Notes: a model not told the origin generated them from the sequence alone. A DNA stretch of 64,000 nucleotides from an uncultured Clostridia bacterium (GCA_934434555.1 CAKRZX010000013.1:1-64000); one strand, 5' to 3'. Positions 8,071 to 17,700 are shown, numbered from the stretch's first letter. Numbers and translations are program-made.

Positions 8071-8431
8071 ATTTTTGCAGATTTTATCACCGCGGGCAAC
8101 ATAAACTCTTGTTCTGCGCAGTCATAAAGAGAATAAACGGCGAAAAGTCTGTCCGAAAATGAAAAAACGGGCGGATTTTTCGTTGTTTTTGCAACTAATC
8201 AAGGAATGAAACATTTTATAATGTAAAATCAAAGCAAAAAGAGAATCTATCTCTTTTGGATACAAACCGAACTGTATTTTGAAGATAACCACGCTTATTT
8301 ATATAATGATTACTGTAATATTAAAACAGAATTCTGTCTTAATCACATCAATGAATTTGCATTTTTAATTAAAATATGCCTTAAAAAACAAAAAAAGAAC
8401 AGAAAAAACTATCTGTTCACGATTTTATTAC
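8071..8431. other. AT-rich non-coding stretch
   Basis: About 360 bases with no supported gene, hairpin or RNA gene on either strand. The base composition is clearly more AT-rich than both neighbours, which fits a junction between the integrative element and the recombinase switch. Confidence 0.6.
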
Positions 8432-8460
8432 TTGAAATTTAGTAAAAATTGGTGTAAAAT
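8432..8460 (+). promoter_or_regulatory. Promoter reading toward the tyrosine recombinase gene
   Basis: TTGAAA (8432-8437), 17-bp spacer, TAAAAT (8455-8460). It lies outside the inverted repeats and reads rightward through both left repeat copies into the recombinase gene. Confidence 0.7.
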
Positions 8461-8496
8461 ACATATACAAACAAAAAGATACAATCAGAACAGAAC

Positions 8497-8515
8497 TTTC
8501 GCAGAGTTCGTCACT
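8497..8515 (+). repeat. 19-bp switch repeat, left copy 1
   Basis: TTTCGCAGAGTTCGTCACT, identical to the copy at 8600-8618 and to the reverse complement at 10030-10048. It is a direct repeat of copy 2, 103 bases away. Confidence 0.9.
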
Positions 8516-8599
8516 AAGCGGATTGCACTGCAAGAGATCTGTTTTGTTTTTTTGTGTCAAAGCCTGTCGAAATCCGTCAAAACTCCGTAAATCAGGGCT

Positions 8600-8618
8600 T
8601 TTCGCAGAGTTCGTCACT
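8600..8618 (+). repeat. 19-bp switch repeat, left copy 2
   Basis: TTTCGCAGAGTTCGTCACT again. It forms an inverted pair with 10030-10048, flanking the recombinase gene. The flank GC-TTTT on the 5' side is also shared with the right copy. Confidence 0.9.
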
Positions 8619-8653
8619 CAACGAAAACGCAACATCTCTTACAAATCAATCCA

Positions 8654-8682
8654 ATTATATCACAGCACTTTCAAAAAGGCAA
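8654..8682 (-). promoter_or_regulatory. Outward-facing promoter inside the inverted-repeat segment
   Basis: On the minus strand: TTGCCT (-35, plus positions 8677-8682), a 17-bp spacer, and TATAAT (8654-8659) with an extended TGA just ahead. It now fires leftward, across repeat 8600-8618, into non-coding DNA. If the segment inverted at 8600-8618/10030-10048 it would point at tetR-sipW. Confidence 0.65.
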
Positions 8683-8839
8683 CCAAAATTTAGAAAAAAA
8701 CAGAAAATTTTTTCGTGAATCGGATTTGTGTATGTTGAAAGGGGGTGTTTTACAGCGATTTAAGGCGGCGGAATGTATCTGTGCAGTCAAATGCGCAGTC
8801 ATGATACATATTTTCTTTTTGAAAAAAGGAGGATTTAAG

Positions 8840-9946
8840 ATGTCAAAAGGAGAGAACATTTTCAAAAGAAAAGACGGGCGTTGGGAAGCCAGGTATACCA
8901 AAGGATATGAAATTTCGGGTAAGATAAAATACGGTTATTGCTACGGTAAAACTTATAAAGAGGCAAAGGACAAGGTTACAAAAATTAAGGCGGCGATAAT
9001 AAACGGCACGCCGACGGAGAATTCGCGGCGCAGATTTTCCTATTACTGCGACCTGTGGCTAAAAGACAGAAAAATATCGGTGCGGGAAGCGACTTACGTT
9101 AAGTATTCAGCGGTGGTAAAAAAGCATATTCTGCCGCGGCTCGGCGGCTGTTTCACCGCGGGAATCAACGAACCGGTGATAAACGCGTTTACCGACGAAC
9201 TTCTTGAAACCGGACTTAAAGCAAAAACCGTACACGATATTCTTGTTATCCTTAACGGAATAATCCGCTTTGCGTCGGTTTCGTTTGCGGGCGTTTTTCC
9301 TCAGGTGAAAATTACGTATCCCAAAGAGAAGAAAAAGGAAATGCGCGTGCTTACGCGGGAAGAACAGGAAAGGTTTGTTGCGTACCTTTCCAAGGACGGG
9401 GACCCCTGTAAGTTCGGGGTGCTGCTTGCGCTTTACACGGGAATCCGCATAGGCGAACTGTGCGCGCTGAAATGGTCGGATATTTCACAAAAGGACGGCA
9501 CGCTGTGCGTAAATTCCACTATGCAGCGCCTGTACGATACAAGCGAAAATTCCGGGAGCAAAACGCGCGTTGTTATGGGCGACCCGAAAAGCGACACGTC
9601 CGCAAGGGTGATACCCCTTACGGGACAGGCTGTATCTATGTGCGAAAAGATGAATCCCGGCGACGGCGACGCATTTGTTTTAACGGGGACGCATTTTTAT
9701 ATGGAGCCGCGTCTTTTGCAGTACAGAATAGAAAAATACACGCGGGATTGCGGGCTTGACGGCGTGCATTGCCACACGCTCCGCCACACATTTGCCACCC
9801 GCGCGGTGGAAGTGGGCTTTGAAATTAAATCGCTTTCGGAAGTTTTGGGGCACGCAAACACAACCATTACCCTTGAACGGTATGTGCATTCGTCAATGGA
9901 ATTTAAAAGGAACAATATGAGTAAACTTGCCGCCGCGGGATTTTAA
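8840..9946 (+). CDS. Tyrosine recombinase, probable DNA invertase
   Basis: 368 residues. An N-terminal arm-binding segment (about 1-60: KRKDGRWEARY) precedes a SAM-like core-binding domain (about 65-165) and the catalytic domain (about 185-365). Catalytic residues visible are Arg in LYTGIRIGELCALKW, the HTLRHTFATR box, His/Trp-position HANT, and the nucleophile Tyr in LERYVHSS. AAGGAGG just upstream selects ATG 8840 although the frame opens earlier. The gene is bracketed by 19-bp inverted repeats, stands alone with its own promoter and terminator, and has no phage or conjugation genes beside it, which fits a site-specific inversion role better than integration. A relic of a lost element is the alternative. 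Confidence 0.88.
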   Translation: MSKGENIFKRKDGRWEARYTKGYEISGKIKYGYCYGKTYKEAKDKVTKIKAAIINGTPTENSRRRFSYYCDLWLKDRKISVREATYVKYSAVVKKHILPRLGGCFTAGINEPVINAFTDELLETGLKAKTVHDILVILNGIIRFASVSFAGVFPQVKITYPKEKKKEMRVLTREEQERFVAYLSKDGDPCKFGVLLALYTGIRIGELCALKWSDISQKDGTLCVNSTMQRLYDTSENSGSKTRVVMGDPKSDTSARVIPLTGQAVSMCEKMNPGDGDAFVLTGTHFYMEPRLLQYRIEKYTRDCGLDGVHCHTLRHTFATRAVEVGFEIKSLSEVLGHANTTITLERYVHSSMEFKRNNMSKLAAAGF

Positions 9947-9981
9947 CCGGCGCAGTCAAATTTTTCAGTCAAACGCAAAAC

Positions 9982-10016
9982 GGGTTGAAAGTTACCGCAC
10001 TTTCAGCCCTTTTTTA
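9982..10016 (+). terminator. Terminator of the tyrosine recombinase gene
   Basis: GGGTTGAAAGT (9982-9992) pairs with ACTTTCAGCCC (9999-10009), followed by TTTTTTAT. It lies inside the right inverted repeat, so it would travel with the segment on inversion. Confidence 0.85.
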
Positions 10017-10029
10017 TGGGTTTTTATTT

Positions 10030-10048
10030 AGTGACGAACTCTGCGAAA
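10030..10048 (-). repeat. 19-bp switch repeat, right inverted copy
   Basis: AGTGACGAACTCTGCGAAA, the exact reverse complement of the two left copies. It lies about 145 bases before the tetR start codon. Confidence 0.9.
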
Positions 10049-10115
10049 AAAGCAGACCGTGCTTTTTGGCAGTCGCCCGAGGGTAAAATGCGGGGGATGG
10101 CATTTTGCCGTCTGC

Positions 10116-10133
10116 GGGTAGTGAGTACTACCC
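10116..10133. promoter_or_regulatory. Perfect palindrome, candidate TetR operator
   Basis: GGGTAGT-GAGT-ACTACCC, a 7-bp perfect inverted repeat, 60 bases ahead of the tetR-family start. Position and symmetry suit autoregulation by the TetR-type protein. Confidence 0.5.
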
Positions 10134-10192
10134 AAAGAAGCGGGCACAGTTTAACCGAGAATGGGGGAATCGGTACGGAACAGAAAGAAACA

Positions 10193-10780
10193 ATGAAGCG
10201 CAATCTTATGGAAAGTGCTGTCCGCGTTGTGGCAAGGGAGGGGCTTGAAAAAACAACAACCCGACTTATATCCCTTGAAGCCAAACTCAACGAGGCGTAT
10301 CTTTACAGGTGCTTTGAGAATAAGGAACACTTGCTTGCGGAAACTTTTTATAACGAAGATATCCGCTTTGCGCACCATATTCAAAAAACGCTGCCTGTAA
10401 TGCAGATGTCGGGACTTACGTGGGAAGAAAAATGTTTTCTTCTGTGGAATTCCTGCTGGAATTTCATCATAAAACAGCCCGATGACTGCCGATTTTATAT
10501 TCGCTACTATTATTCCGCGAATTTCAGGAAGTATGCGTATGAGCGGCATATAAACTTTTTTAAGCCGCTTATCGAAAAAATTTCGTTTGCATTCAGGCGC
10601 GGCGTCAATGTGGATATGCTTGTGCACCAGATCTTCGACACAATGCTTTCCTTTGCCGAGCGCGTTTTAAGCGGCGAAGTTGCGGACACGGAAGAAACAA
10701 CCAAGACGATGTTCAAACAGATTTTCGGTTTTGTGTCCATAAATGCCGTGCCGGAACTTATCTCCGGGGAGGCGCAGTGA
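10193..10780 (+). CDS. TetR-family transcriptional regulator
   Basis: 195 residues. The N-terminal HTH (about 4-50) reads NLMESAVRVVAREGLEKTTTRLISLEAKLNEAYLYRCFENKEHL in outline, with the characteristic YLYRCFENKEHL recognition end. The C-terminal two thirds is an all-helical ligand or dimer domain. The frame is open further upstream, but the HTH begins right after ATG 10193; the ribosome site is weak, so an upstream start is possible. The stop overlaps the sipW start (TGATG), placing it as first gene of the sipW-TasA operon. It probably controls the operon, perhaps through the palindrome at 10116-10133. Confidence 0.82.
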   Translation: MKRNLMESAVRVVAREGLEKTTTRLISLEAKLNEAYLYRCFENKEHLLAETFYNEDIRFAHHIQKTLPVMQMSGLTWEEKCFLLWNSCWNFIIKQPDDCRFYIRYYYSANFRKYAYERHINFFKPLIEKISFAFRRGVNVDMLVHQIFDTMLSFAERVLSGEVADTEETTKTMFKQIFGFVSINAVPELISGEAQ

Positions 10781-11328
10781 TGCTTAAAAAAGTTTGGAAT
10801 ATCGTAAGCACGGTACTTGTTATAATCGTGGTAATACTTGCAGTCGCTCTTGTGGGCGTAAGGCTTGTGGGAATAAAAACCTATTCGGTTATGTCCGGTT
10901 CAATGGAGCCCGTATATCATACCGGTTCGCTTTTGTACGTTAAAAGCGTTGACCCGAAAGAACTGAAAACGGGCGATTCAATAACGTTTATGCTTGACGA
11001 AGACACCGTTGTAACCCACAGGATTATCGAAATCATACCCGATGACGAGGACGCGAACGTTATAAGATTTCTGACAAAGGGCGATGCCAACGACGCGCCC
11101 GACGGCGTTCCCGTTCACTGCAAAAACGTAATAGGAAAACCCGTGTTTTCCGTGCCGTATTTAGGCTATTTTGCGCATTTTGTGCAAAATCCGCCGGGGC
11201 TGTACCTTGCAATAGGCGCCGCGGCAATATTAGTGGTTCTTGTCTTTTTGCCCGACTTTTTTAAGGACGAAAAGAAAGAAATAAATCAAGGGCAAAAACA
11301 GCCCGATAAATTCAAGGAGGATTTATGA
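10780..11328 (+). CDS. sipW: SipW-type (ER-like) signal peptidase I
   Basis: 182 residues. An N-terminal transmembrane helix (about 6-30) is followed by the nucleophile Ser41 in SVMSGSMEP and by His80 in VVTHRI. Bacterial type I peptidases use Lys here, whereas His is the mark of the archaeal/ER-like SipW group. A second transmembrane helix spans about 143-165, with a charged cytoplasmic tail. In Bacillus, SipW processes TasA-family fibre proteins, and six such proteins are encoded just downstream. Start ATG 10780 overlaps the tetR stop, and its own stop overlaps the next ATG (ATGA). Confidence 0.92.
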   Translation: MLKKVWNIVSTVLVIIVVILAVALVGVRLVGIKTYSVMSGSMEPVYHTGSLLYVKSVDPKELKTGDSITFMLDEDTVVTHRIIEIIPDDEDANVIRFLTKGDANDAPDGVPVHCKNVIGKPVFSVPYLGYFAHFVQNPPGLYLAIGAAAILVVLVFLPDFFKDEKKEINQGQKQPDKFKEDL

Positions 11329-11921
11329 AAACAAAAACAAAGGCACTTACACTGGCACTGTGCGCGATGTTACTTGTTGCTGCGTCCGTACTTACAACTC
11401 TGGCGTTCTTAACAAGTCACGACGAAGTAAAAAATACTTTTACCGTCGGCAAAGTTGCAATTACGCTTGACGAGGCAGAGGTTGATGAGTACGGAAAAGT
11501 GGTTTCCAACCAAGACCGCGTAAAGAAAAATGAGTACAAACTTATTCCGGGTCACAAATACGTAAAAGACCCCACCGTTCACTTTGCCGCGGGCAGCGAA
11601 GCAAGTTACCTGTTTGTAGAAGTTAAAAACGGCATTGAAGCAATTGAAACGAACGAATCCGGCAAGACAATCGATGACCAGATAACCGGTAACGGTTGGA
11701 CAGCGCTTGATGGTGAATCCGGCGTTTACTGGCAAAAGGTTGACGCAAATACAGGTGCAAAGGCAGAAGATTATAAAGTTTTCGGCACATTCACACTTGC
11801 CGATGATGCCGCGGTAGAAAACTATAAAGACGCAAACATCACAATTACCGCATACGCAATTCAGGCAGACGGCTTTGACACTCCCGCAGCGGCGTGGGAC
11901 GAAGCAAAAACAGCGAAATAA
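11325..11921 (+). CDS. TasA/camelysin-like SipW substrate 1
   Basis: 198 residues. The signal peptide (1-30) ends in TTLAFLTS and is followed by NTFTVGKVAITLDE, the diagnostic start of SipW-dependent fibre proteins. The rest is a beta-rich domain with the family features KDPTVHF (post-GHKYV) and ITAYAIQADGFDT near the end. Secreted and probably assembled into surface filaments. The start overlaps the sipW stop by 4 bases behind AAGGAGG. It shares the DRVKKNEY insertion with paralog 4. Confidence 0.87.
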   Translation: MKTKTKALTLALCAMLLVAASVLTTLAFLTSHDEVKNTFTVGKVAITLDEAEVDEYGKVVSNQDRVKKNEYKLIPGHKYVKDPTVHFAAGSEASYLFVEVKNGIEAIETNESGKTIDDQITGNGWTALDGESGVYWQKVDANTGAKAEDYKVFGTFTLADDAAVENYKDANITITAYAIQADGFDTPAAAWDEAKTAK

Positions 11922-11973
11922 GGCGAAAACCTTGTTTATATACCCAAATATATAAAGAAAGGAGGCAAAGCCG

Positions 11974-12531
11974 ATGAAAAAGAAAATATGGATATCGGTT
12001 GCGGCAATCGCACTTATCCTTTGCTGTGCCATAGGCGGTACTCTTGCTTGGCTTAAAACAAGCACAACCCCAGTTACAAACACCTTTACTGTCGGAGATA
12101 TCAACATAGAACTTAAAGAAACCACCACCGACTACAAAATGGTGCCGGGCAACAAGATTGACAAAGACCCTAAGGTTACGGTTAAAGAGGGCTCCGAGGC
12201 GTGCTGGCTGTTCGTTAAGGTTGGTGAATCCGCAAACTTAACGGATTTTATCGAGTATAAGGTTAATACAGCCGAGGGCGAATGGAAATTGGTTCCGGGC
12301 GAAACTCACGTTTACTACCGTGAAGTAGATGCCGATACCGCCAAAGTAGGCAAAACCTATTCAATCCTTACGGACAACAAGGTAAAAGTTTTTGATACCG
12401 TTACCAAAGCAGACCTTAACGGATTGAATGAAGCAACCTATCCCACACTTATCTTTACCGCTTATGCCGTGCAGAAAGAGCACTTTGATACAGCAGCCGC
12501 TGCATGGGAACAAGCACAGAATAAAAACTAA
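11974..12531 (+). CDS. TasA/camelysin-like SipW substrate 2
   Basis: 185 residues. The signal peptide ends GGTLAWLKT and is followed by NTFTVGDINIELKE. The core has VPGNKIDKDPKVTVKEGSEACWLFVKV, very close in layout to paralog 1, and the C-terminus has FTAYAVQKEHFDTAAAAW. Preceded by AAAGGAGG. This and paralog 1 form the most similar pair in the cluster, consistent with local duplication. Predicted extracellular fibre subunit. Confidence 0.87.
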   Translation: MKKKIWISVAAIALILCCAIGGTLAWLKTSTTPVTNTFTVGDINIELKETTTDYKMVPGNKIDKDPKVTVKEGSEACWLFVKVGESANLTDFIEYKVNTAEGEWKLVPGETHVYYREVDADTAKVGKTYSILTDNKVKVFDTVTKADLNGLNEATYPTLIFTAYAVQKEHFDTAAAAWEQAQNKN

Positions 12532-12558
12532 AATTTATTTGAAAGGACTTTTAAGACA

Positions 12559-13314
12559 ATGACTAAGAAAAAAATAGTTACCATCTGCCTTGCGGCAATC
12601 CTTGTTGTTATGGCAGTAGCAGGCGCGTCGCTTGCATATCTTACCGATACCAAGGACGCAACAAACACCTTTACGGTTGGTAATGTTAAAATCGAACTCC
12701 TTGAATCAAGTTTGCACCGCGAAAATGCGGGCGTTGCCAACGGCACAACAAGCGATTCGGAACTTTGGTCCGATGTAGCAAAAGAGGGCACAGGCAACGA
12801 AAACAAGTATAAAGCCGGCGACACTTTCTATACCGATGCTCAGATTGAAGCAGACGCGGCAGAATACGAGTGCGACAACGTAAAACTTCTTCCCGGGCAG
12901 TCCTATCACAAAATGCCCTACGTAAAGAACACCGGTTCGGAAGACGCATATATCCGTATCCGTGTAATGTTCCCCGCAAACCTTGATACAGCAATACTCA
13001 ACAGCAGTATGTATACCACTACCGCTATAAAGAGCGGCGAGTTCACATTTGCCTACGATGACAGTGCATCGGTTGAAAGAGACGGCGTAAAATACAATGT
13101 TTATACATTCACCCGTAACGAGGCTCTTAACCCCGGCGAATTGACCTACTGGAATGTATGGGGCACAGTTCATATGGACGCAGATGTTACAAATGAAGAA
13201 CTTGCTGACCTGTTCAAGGACAGCAAAAACTACAAAGTTCTTGTTGAGGCTGACGCTATTCAGGCAGAGGGCTTTGCAGATGTAACCGAGGCATTCAAGG
13301 CCTTTGATAAATAA
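12559..13314 (+). CDS. TasA/camelysin-like SipW substrate 3
   Basis: 251 residues, the longest of the six. The signal peptide ends ASLAYLTDTKDATNTFTVGN, the textbook SipW motif. An insert at about 55-100 (rich in Glu, Asp and Ala) is absent from the shorter paralogs. The core has LLPGQSYHKMPYVKNTGSEDAYIRI and the end has VEADAIQAEGF. A weak AAAGGAC lies upstream. Its length resembles Bacillus TasA, so it may be the major filament subunit; that is inference. Confidence 0.87.
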   Translation: MTKKKIVTICLAAILVVMAVAGASLAYLTDTKDATNTFTVGNVKIELLESSLHRENAGVANGTTSDSELWSDVAKEGTGNENKYKAGDTFYTDAQIEADAAEYECDNVKLLPGQSYHKMPYVKNTGSEDAYIRIRVMFPANLDTAILNSSMYTTTAIKSGEFTFAYDDSASVERDGVKYNVYTFTRNEALNPGELTYWNVWGTVHMDADVTNEELADLFKDSKNYKVLVEADAIQAEGFADVTEAFKAFDK

Positions 13315-13333
13315 TATTTTGAGGTGATTTGTT

Positions 13334-14002
13334 ATGACCAAAAAGAAAGTAATAACTCTTGCGCTTGTGGTTATCATCGCCGTTGCGGCAATAACAAGTG
13401 CATCACTTGCGTATTTTACCGACACCAAAACCGCTAAAAACACCTTTACAATGGGTGACGTTAAGATTACACTTGACGAGGCGGCAGTTGACGATAACGG
13501 TCACGCCATTGACGGCGACCGCGTTAAAGAAAACAATTACGGCATCGACGCCGCTTTCCCCGGCGCAGTGCTTGATAAAGACCCCACTGTTCACAACAAC
13601 GGCAAGAATTCAGCCTATATCCGCGCTACGGTTAATGTAAGCGACTGGATGAATCTTGTAGCCGCATATTATCCTGACTTTAAGGAAACTTTCCCCAATG
13701 ACGGTTACAAGGCCGCCCTCAATCTTCTTGTGGGCGAACTTGGCGATGGCTGGTCGGTTGTTGAAGTAGTTGCGGGCGATGTATTTACCATCGGTCAGTT
13801 TGACGCAAAATTCGTGCTTAAATATGACGGTGTTCTTGCTCCCGGTGAGAGCACAACGCCCATGTTTGAACACATCACTATTCCTACCGGCATTGATAAT
13901 GCCAATGCGTCAAGTTTTGACGAGGTAAAGATTGTTGCACAGGCTATCCAGGCAAACAGTTTTGATTCCTGGGAAGCGGCTTTTGCGGCATATGATGCGT
14001 AA
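13334..14002 (+). CDS. TasA/camelysin-like SipW substrate 4
   Basis: 222 residues. The signal peptide ends ASLAYFTDTKTAKNTFTMGD and is followed by a beta-rich domain with LDKDPTVHNNGKNSAYIRATV and, near the end, IVAQAIQANSFDSWEAAF. GAGGTGA precedes the ATG. It is followed by a double hairpin (14023-14090) that splits the operon, so the first five genes after tetR may be expressed at a different level from those beyond. Confidence 0.87.
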   Translation: MTKKKVITLALVVIIAVAAITSASLAYFTDTKTAKNTFTMGDVKITLDEAAVDDNGHAIDGDRVKENNYGIDAAFPGAVLDKDPTVHNNGKNSAYIRATVNVSDWMNLVAAYYPDFKETFPNDGYKAALNLLVGELGDGWSVVEVVAGDVFTIGQFDAKFVLKYDGVLAPGESTTPMFEHITIPTGIDNANASSFDEVKIVAQAIQANSFDSWEAAFAAYDA

Positions 14003-14022
14003 TTGAATCCCTATTTCTGATT

Positions 14023-14090
14023 GACTTGCACCCGTTTTATCGGGTGCAGGTCATAGGGAAACACCTGAACTGCACAGGTGTTCCCCTATG
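14023..14090 (+). promoter_or_regulatory. Tandem intra-operon hairpins
   Basis: The first stem pairs 14023-14034 with 14041-14052 (12 bp, one wobble, loop TTTTAT). The second pairs 14052-14067 with 14075-14090 (15 of 16 bp). No T-run follows, so this is more likely an RNA-processing or stability element than a terminator. Confidence 0.6.
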
Positions 14091-14134
14091 ACCCCCCACA
14101 TACTTAATTTATTACTGCGAAAGGAGAGTGGGTT

Positions 14135-14710
14135 ATGAAACTTTGTTGGAAACAGAAAGCGGTTGTTCTCTCGGCGGTTGCGATTATCGGCGTAACGGCG
14201 GCGGCAGGCACCGCGGCGTATTTTACGGCTGAAAGCAAGGCGACAAACGTAATTACGGCGGGCAGCATCAAAATCGAATTACAGGAAAAAATGCTTTTAC
14301 CCGACGGCGAAAAAACGGTGCCCTTTGAGGACAGAATAAACGTTATGCCCGGGGAAGAAGTATCAAAGATAGTACAGATAAAAAATACCGGCGGACAGGA
14401 CGCGTGGATTCGCGTTGACGTCAAAAAAACAATAGAACTTGCAAACGGTGAATTCACCGACGGCGACGGTTTGACGTTCACACTGAATTCCGATTTCTGG
14501 ACCGAAAAGAACGGTTTTTATTATTATAACAAAAATCTTGCTCCGGGGCAAGAGACAGAACCGCTTTTTTCGTCGGTTTTGTTCGATAAAAATATGGGAA
14601 ATGACTTTCAGAACTCAAAAGCGGTAATAACTGTTACGGCTTACGCCGCGCAGACCGCCCACAACGGCACATCGGCGCTTGACGCCCCGCTCTGGCCTCA
14701 GGCTGATTAA
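14135..14710 (+). CDS. TasA/camelysin-like SipW substrate 5
   Basis: 191 residues. The signal peptide ends GTAAYFTAESKATNVITAGS, a divergent form of the SipW motif (NVITAGS in place of NTFTVGN). The core MPGEEVSKIVQIKNTGGQDAWIRVDV matches the family's conserved NTG strand, and the end has VTAYAAQTAHN. Preceded by AAAGGAG. It ends 11 bases before the adhesin gene, so it may be that protein's dedicated partner or initiator. Confidence 0.85.
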   Translation: MKLCWKQKAVVLSAVAIIGVTAAAGTAAYFTAESKATNVITAGSIKIELQEKMLLPDGEKTVPFEDRINVMPGEEVSKIVQIKNTGGQDAWIRVDVKKTIELANGEFTDGDGLTFTLNSDFWTEKNGFYYYNKNLAPGQETEPLFSSVLFDKNMGNDFQNSKAVITVTAYAAQTAHNGTSALDAPLWPQAD

Positions 14711-14721
14711 GGAGGTTGACT

Positions 14722-17700
14722 ATGATTAAATCACATTCCGGCTTTGTTAAAGCCGTTGCACTGCTTCTGTGCGCGGCGGTAATTATTACGTCTTTCTGCC
14801 TCGGAAACATCGGGCTCGTGGCAGAAGCGGAGGGAGAAACCGTTACAATAACGGTCAATTATGTATACGAATCAAATAATGCAATGGTGGCACAGCCGTA
14901 TCGTGCGCAGATTGCAAAGAATACGGAATTCGTTAAAAGTATTGAAGTGCCGAAATTGCTGAATTATTCGATACCGAGTGATTTGGCAGAGGGACTTAGT
15001 GAAAACGTTACGCTTAATCAGGACGCAGATACAAAAAAGTATACGCTGGCATTTAACATCAATTCTGCTGAAAGCGATATTACGGTTACCCTCTACTATG
15101 TGGCGGGAACGGCAAAGTATACGGTGTATCACTATTATCAGAACCTTGAAAATGATAAGTATGATGATGAAGAACCGAAGATTATTGAACTTGTAGGAGA
15201 TATTGATGCATACACAGAGGCTGTTGCAAACAACAAGCCCGGCTACCACTGCAAAGGTATTCCTCAAACAACAGTTGCGGCGGACGGCACAACTACGGTT
15301 GAAATCTACTATGACCGCGATTATTATACGGTTATATTTGATGTAAACGGCGGTATAAATGGCCCCGAGCCCATATACGCAAGATACGGAACACAGTTTC
15401 AGGCAAAAGATATAATTGAGCCGACGCGTAAGGGATATACATTCCTTGGGTGGACGCCTGTTTTGTCAGATACGGTTACCATTGAAGACAATACAACATA
15501 TGTCGCACAGTGGCAGCCCGAAAAGGGTCAGGCAGACTACAGTATTGTTATTTGGGGACAGAACGCTAACGATGACGAGTACTCATATCTTGGTTCCAGC
15601 GATGCTTGGGGCAATGTGGGCAAAGATATTACTTGGAATGAAAGTACGCTTATAAGCCACGTGCATGCCGATGAGTGCCGGAAACTTACGTGCGACAAAG
15701 AGGAGCATACACATGATGCAAAGTGTTATACGTGCAGCCATGTACACGGCTTGACTTGCTACGGTTTAAATGCAAACAGTACGAGTACTAACCCAAATGA
15801 TAATACTGCATGGTGGAATAGCAGTAAACCCGAAACCTATTTCGAGGCATTGGGAATTGAAGACGGATATCTTTATTATGACGATGAGAATGCGGCAGTT
15901 CTTTCAAAAGATAACTACTATTTTAGATTCAACGGAAAATACTATTCTATTGATGAATCTCTTTTCAATAAATTAAAAGGAGATGAAGTCGGCAAAACCG
16001 ATGATGGAACTTCACGATACACTGACTATTACTATAAGTACAGTATAAATCAAGCAGGTATGTCCTGTACCCATACACATACTGATGATTGTTATTCATG
16101 CGGCAAAGCGGAACACACTCACGATTCTTCTTGCTTTAAACTTGTATGCGGGTTAAAAGATACACCTAAACAGTATATGAAAGATATCAAACCGTCCGAT
16201 AGTTTATGGAAGTTTGAAAGAAGCGATACTGTAACGGTTAATGCTGATGGTACATCAGTGTTAAATGTGTACTTCAAAAGAAAAGAGTTCACACTTGAAT
16301 TCCGTAAGCAGTATTCTAACAGCAATGACTACGGCACAATTAAAGCGCGATGGGGTAAGAACATAGATTCAGAATACAAAGCGGTTGTTGAAAGAGCCGG
16401 AGGAGATAATTTTTGGAGTAAAAATAAGGATGCAAGCAATCCATGGACAAACTACATCGGTGTGATGCCACAGGAGAATATCACCTATTATAACTATGTG
16501 CCCAATGGTAGTGGTAAGAGCACAATGACTTATTATGGCCAAGATTTGAACGATAGTTATCAGATAATATTTTCAGTCACGTTCAAAGGAACGAACTTAA
16601 CAGTTACTGATGAAGACCGTTATCAGTTTGAGGGATTCATTTACGACCATGGAACAAATAATGGGGCAAATTGTGACGGAGCAGAATTCTACTACAACCG
16701 CAAACTTTATAAACTGGAATTCTATTCAGTATCAGCCAGCGTGCTTGATAAATCCAAAGATGTGAAGTATCAGGATTCATTGAGTCAATATGATTACATA
16801 CCGACAAATAAGCCTGAAACGGTTGAAAAAGATGCTGTGTTTGCGGGGTGGTATCAGAACCCGCAATGCACAGGCGAAAGATACGACCTTGCAAGCCATA
16901 TAATGCCGTCAAACAACATATCGCTTTATGCAAAATGGGTAAACGGATTGTATACGGTAACTACCTATACCGATGAAACTATGAAAGAACTTTATACATA
17001 TGACGGTTACAGCGGAATTCAGAGAGATATAGAAAAATATACTCTTGCAAGCGAGCCTACGGCACCCAAAAAGGACGGCTATGTTTTTGTGGGCTGGTTC
17101 TATAAAGACGGAGATGCGGAAAAACTTTTCTCGTTTACAATGACGATAACAAGAGATTATGACCTGTATCCCAAGTTTTCAGAGCCAACATATCTTAACT
17201 ATACTGTTCATTACTATATTAAGAACACAACAACGAAAGTTGCCGAAGACAAAGAAAGTACGGCACTGGTAGGAACAACGGTTACCGAAAAGGCGAAAAT
17301 GGGTTCAGAATTAAATCTTGTTTTGCCAGATATGCGGAGCAAGTATTTCCCGGATAAAACAAGCACAAGCGTAAAAATAGACAAAGAGGGTATAGAAATT
17401 ATTTTCTATTACAAAGAGGCAACAAAGGTTAAATACACAGTTTATTATCAGGATGAAAACGGAAACGACTTGCACGAGCCGAAATACGAGGAAACAGACC
17501 TTTCGGTTGTGACGGAGGAGTATATTCACATTGATAATTATTCGCCGATTCAGTATCAAATTGAACTGGCTTTGTCAACCGATGAAGAATCAAACATAAT
17601 TATATTTGTTTATAAACCTATGTTTTCCACCCTCACAATCCAAAAATCCGGCAGTGAGGATATAGACGAAAATCAGACGTTTATCTTCCGCGTTAAGGGT

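Noticed and set aside
8840..9946. Integrase of a conventional integrated element with att sites at the 19-bp repeats
   Set aside because: The outermost repeats are inverted, not direct, no cargo or tRNA is present, and the gene is alone between promoter and terminator; inversion fits better. An old element relic remains possible.
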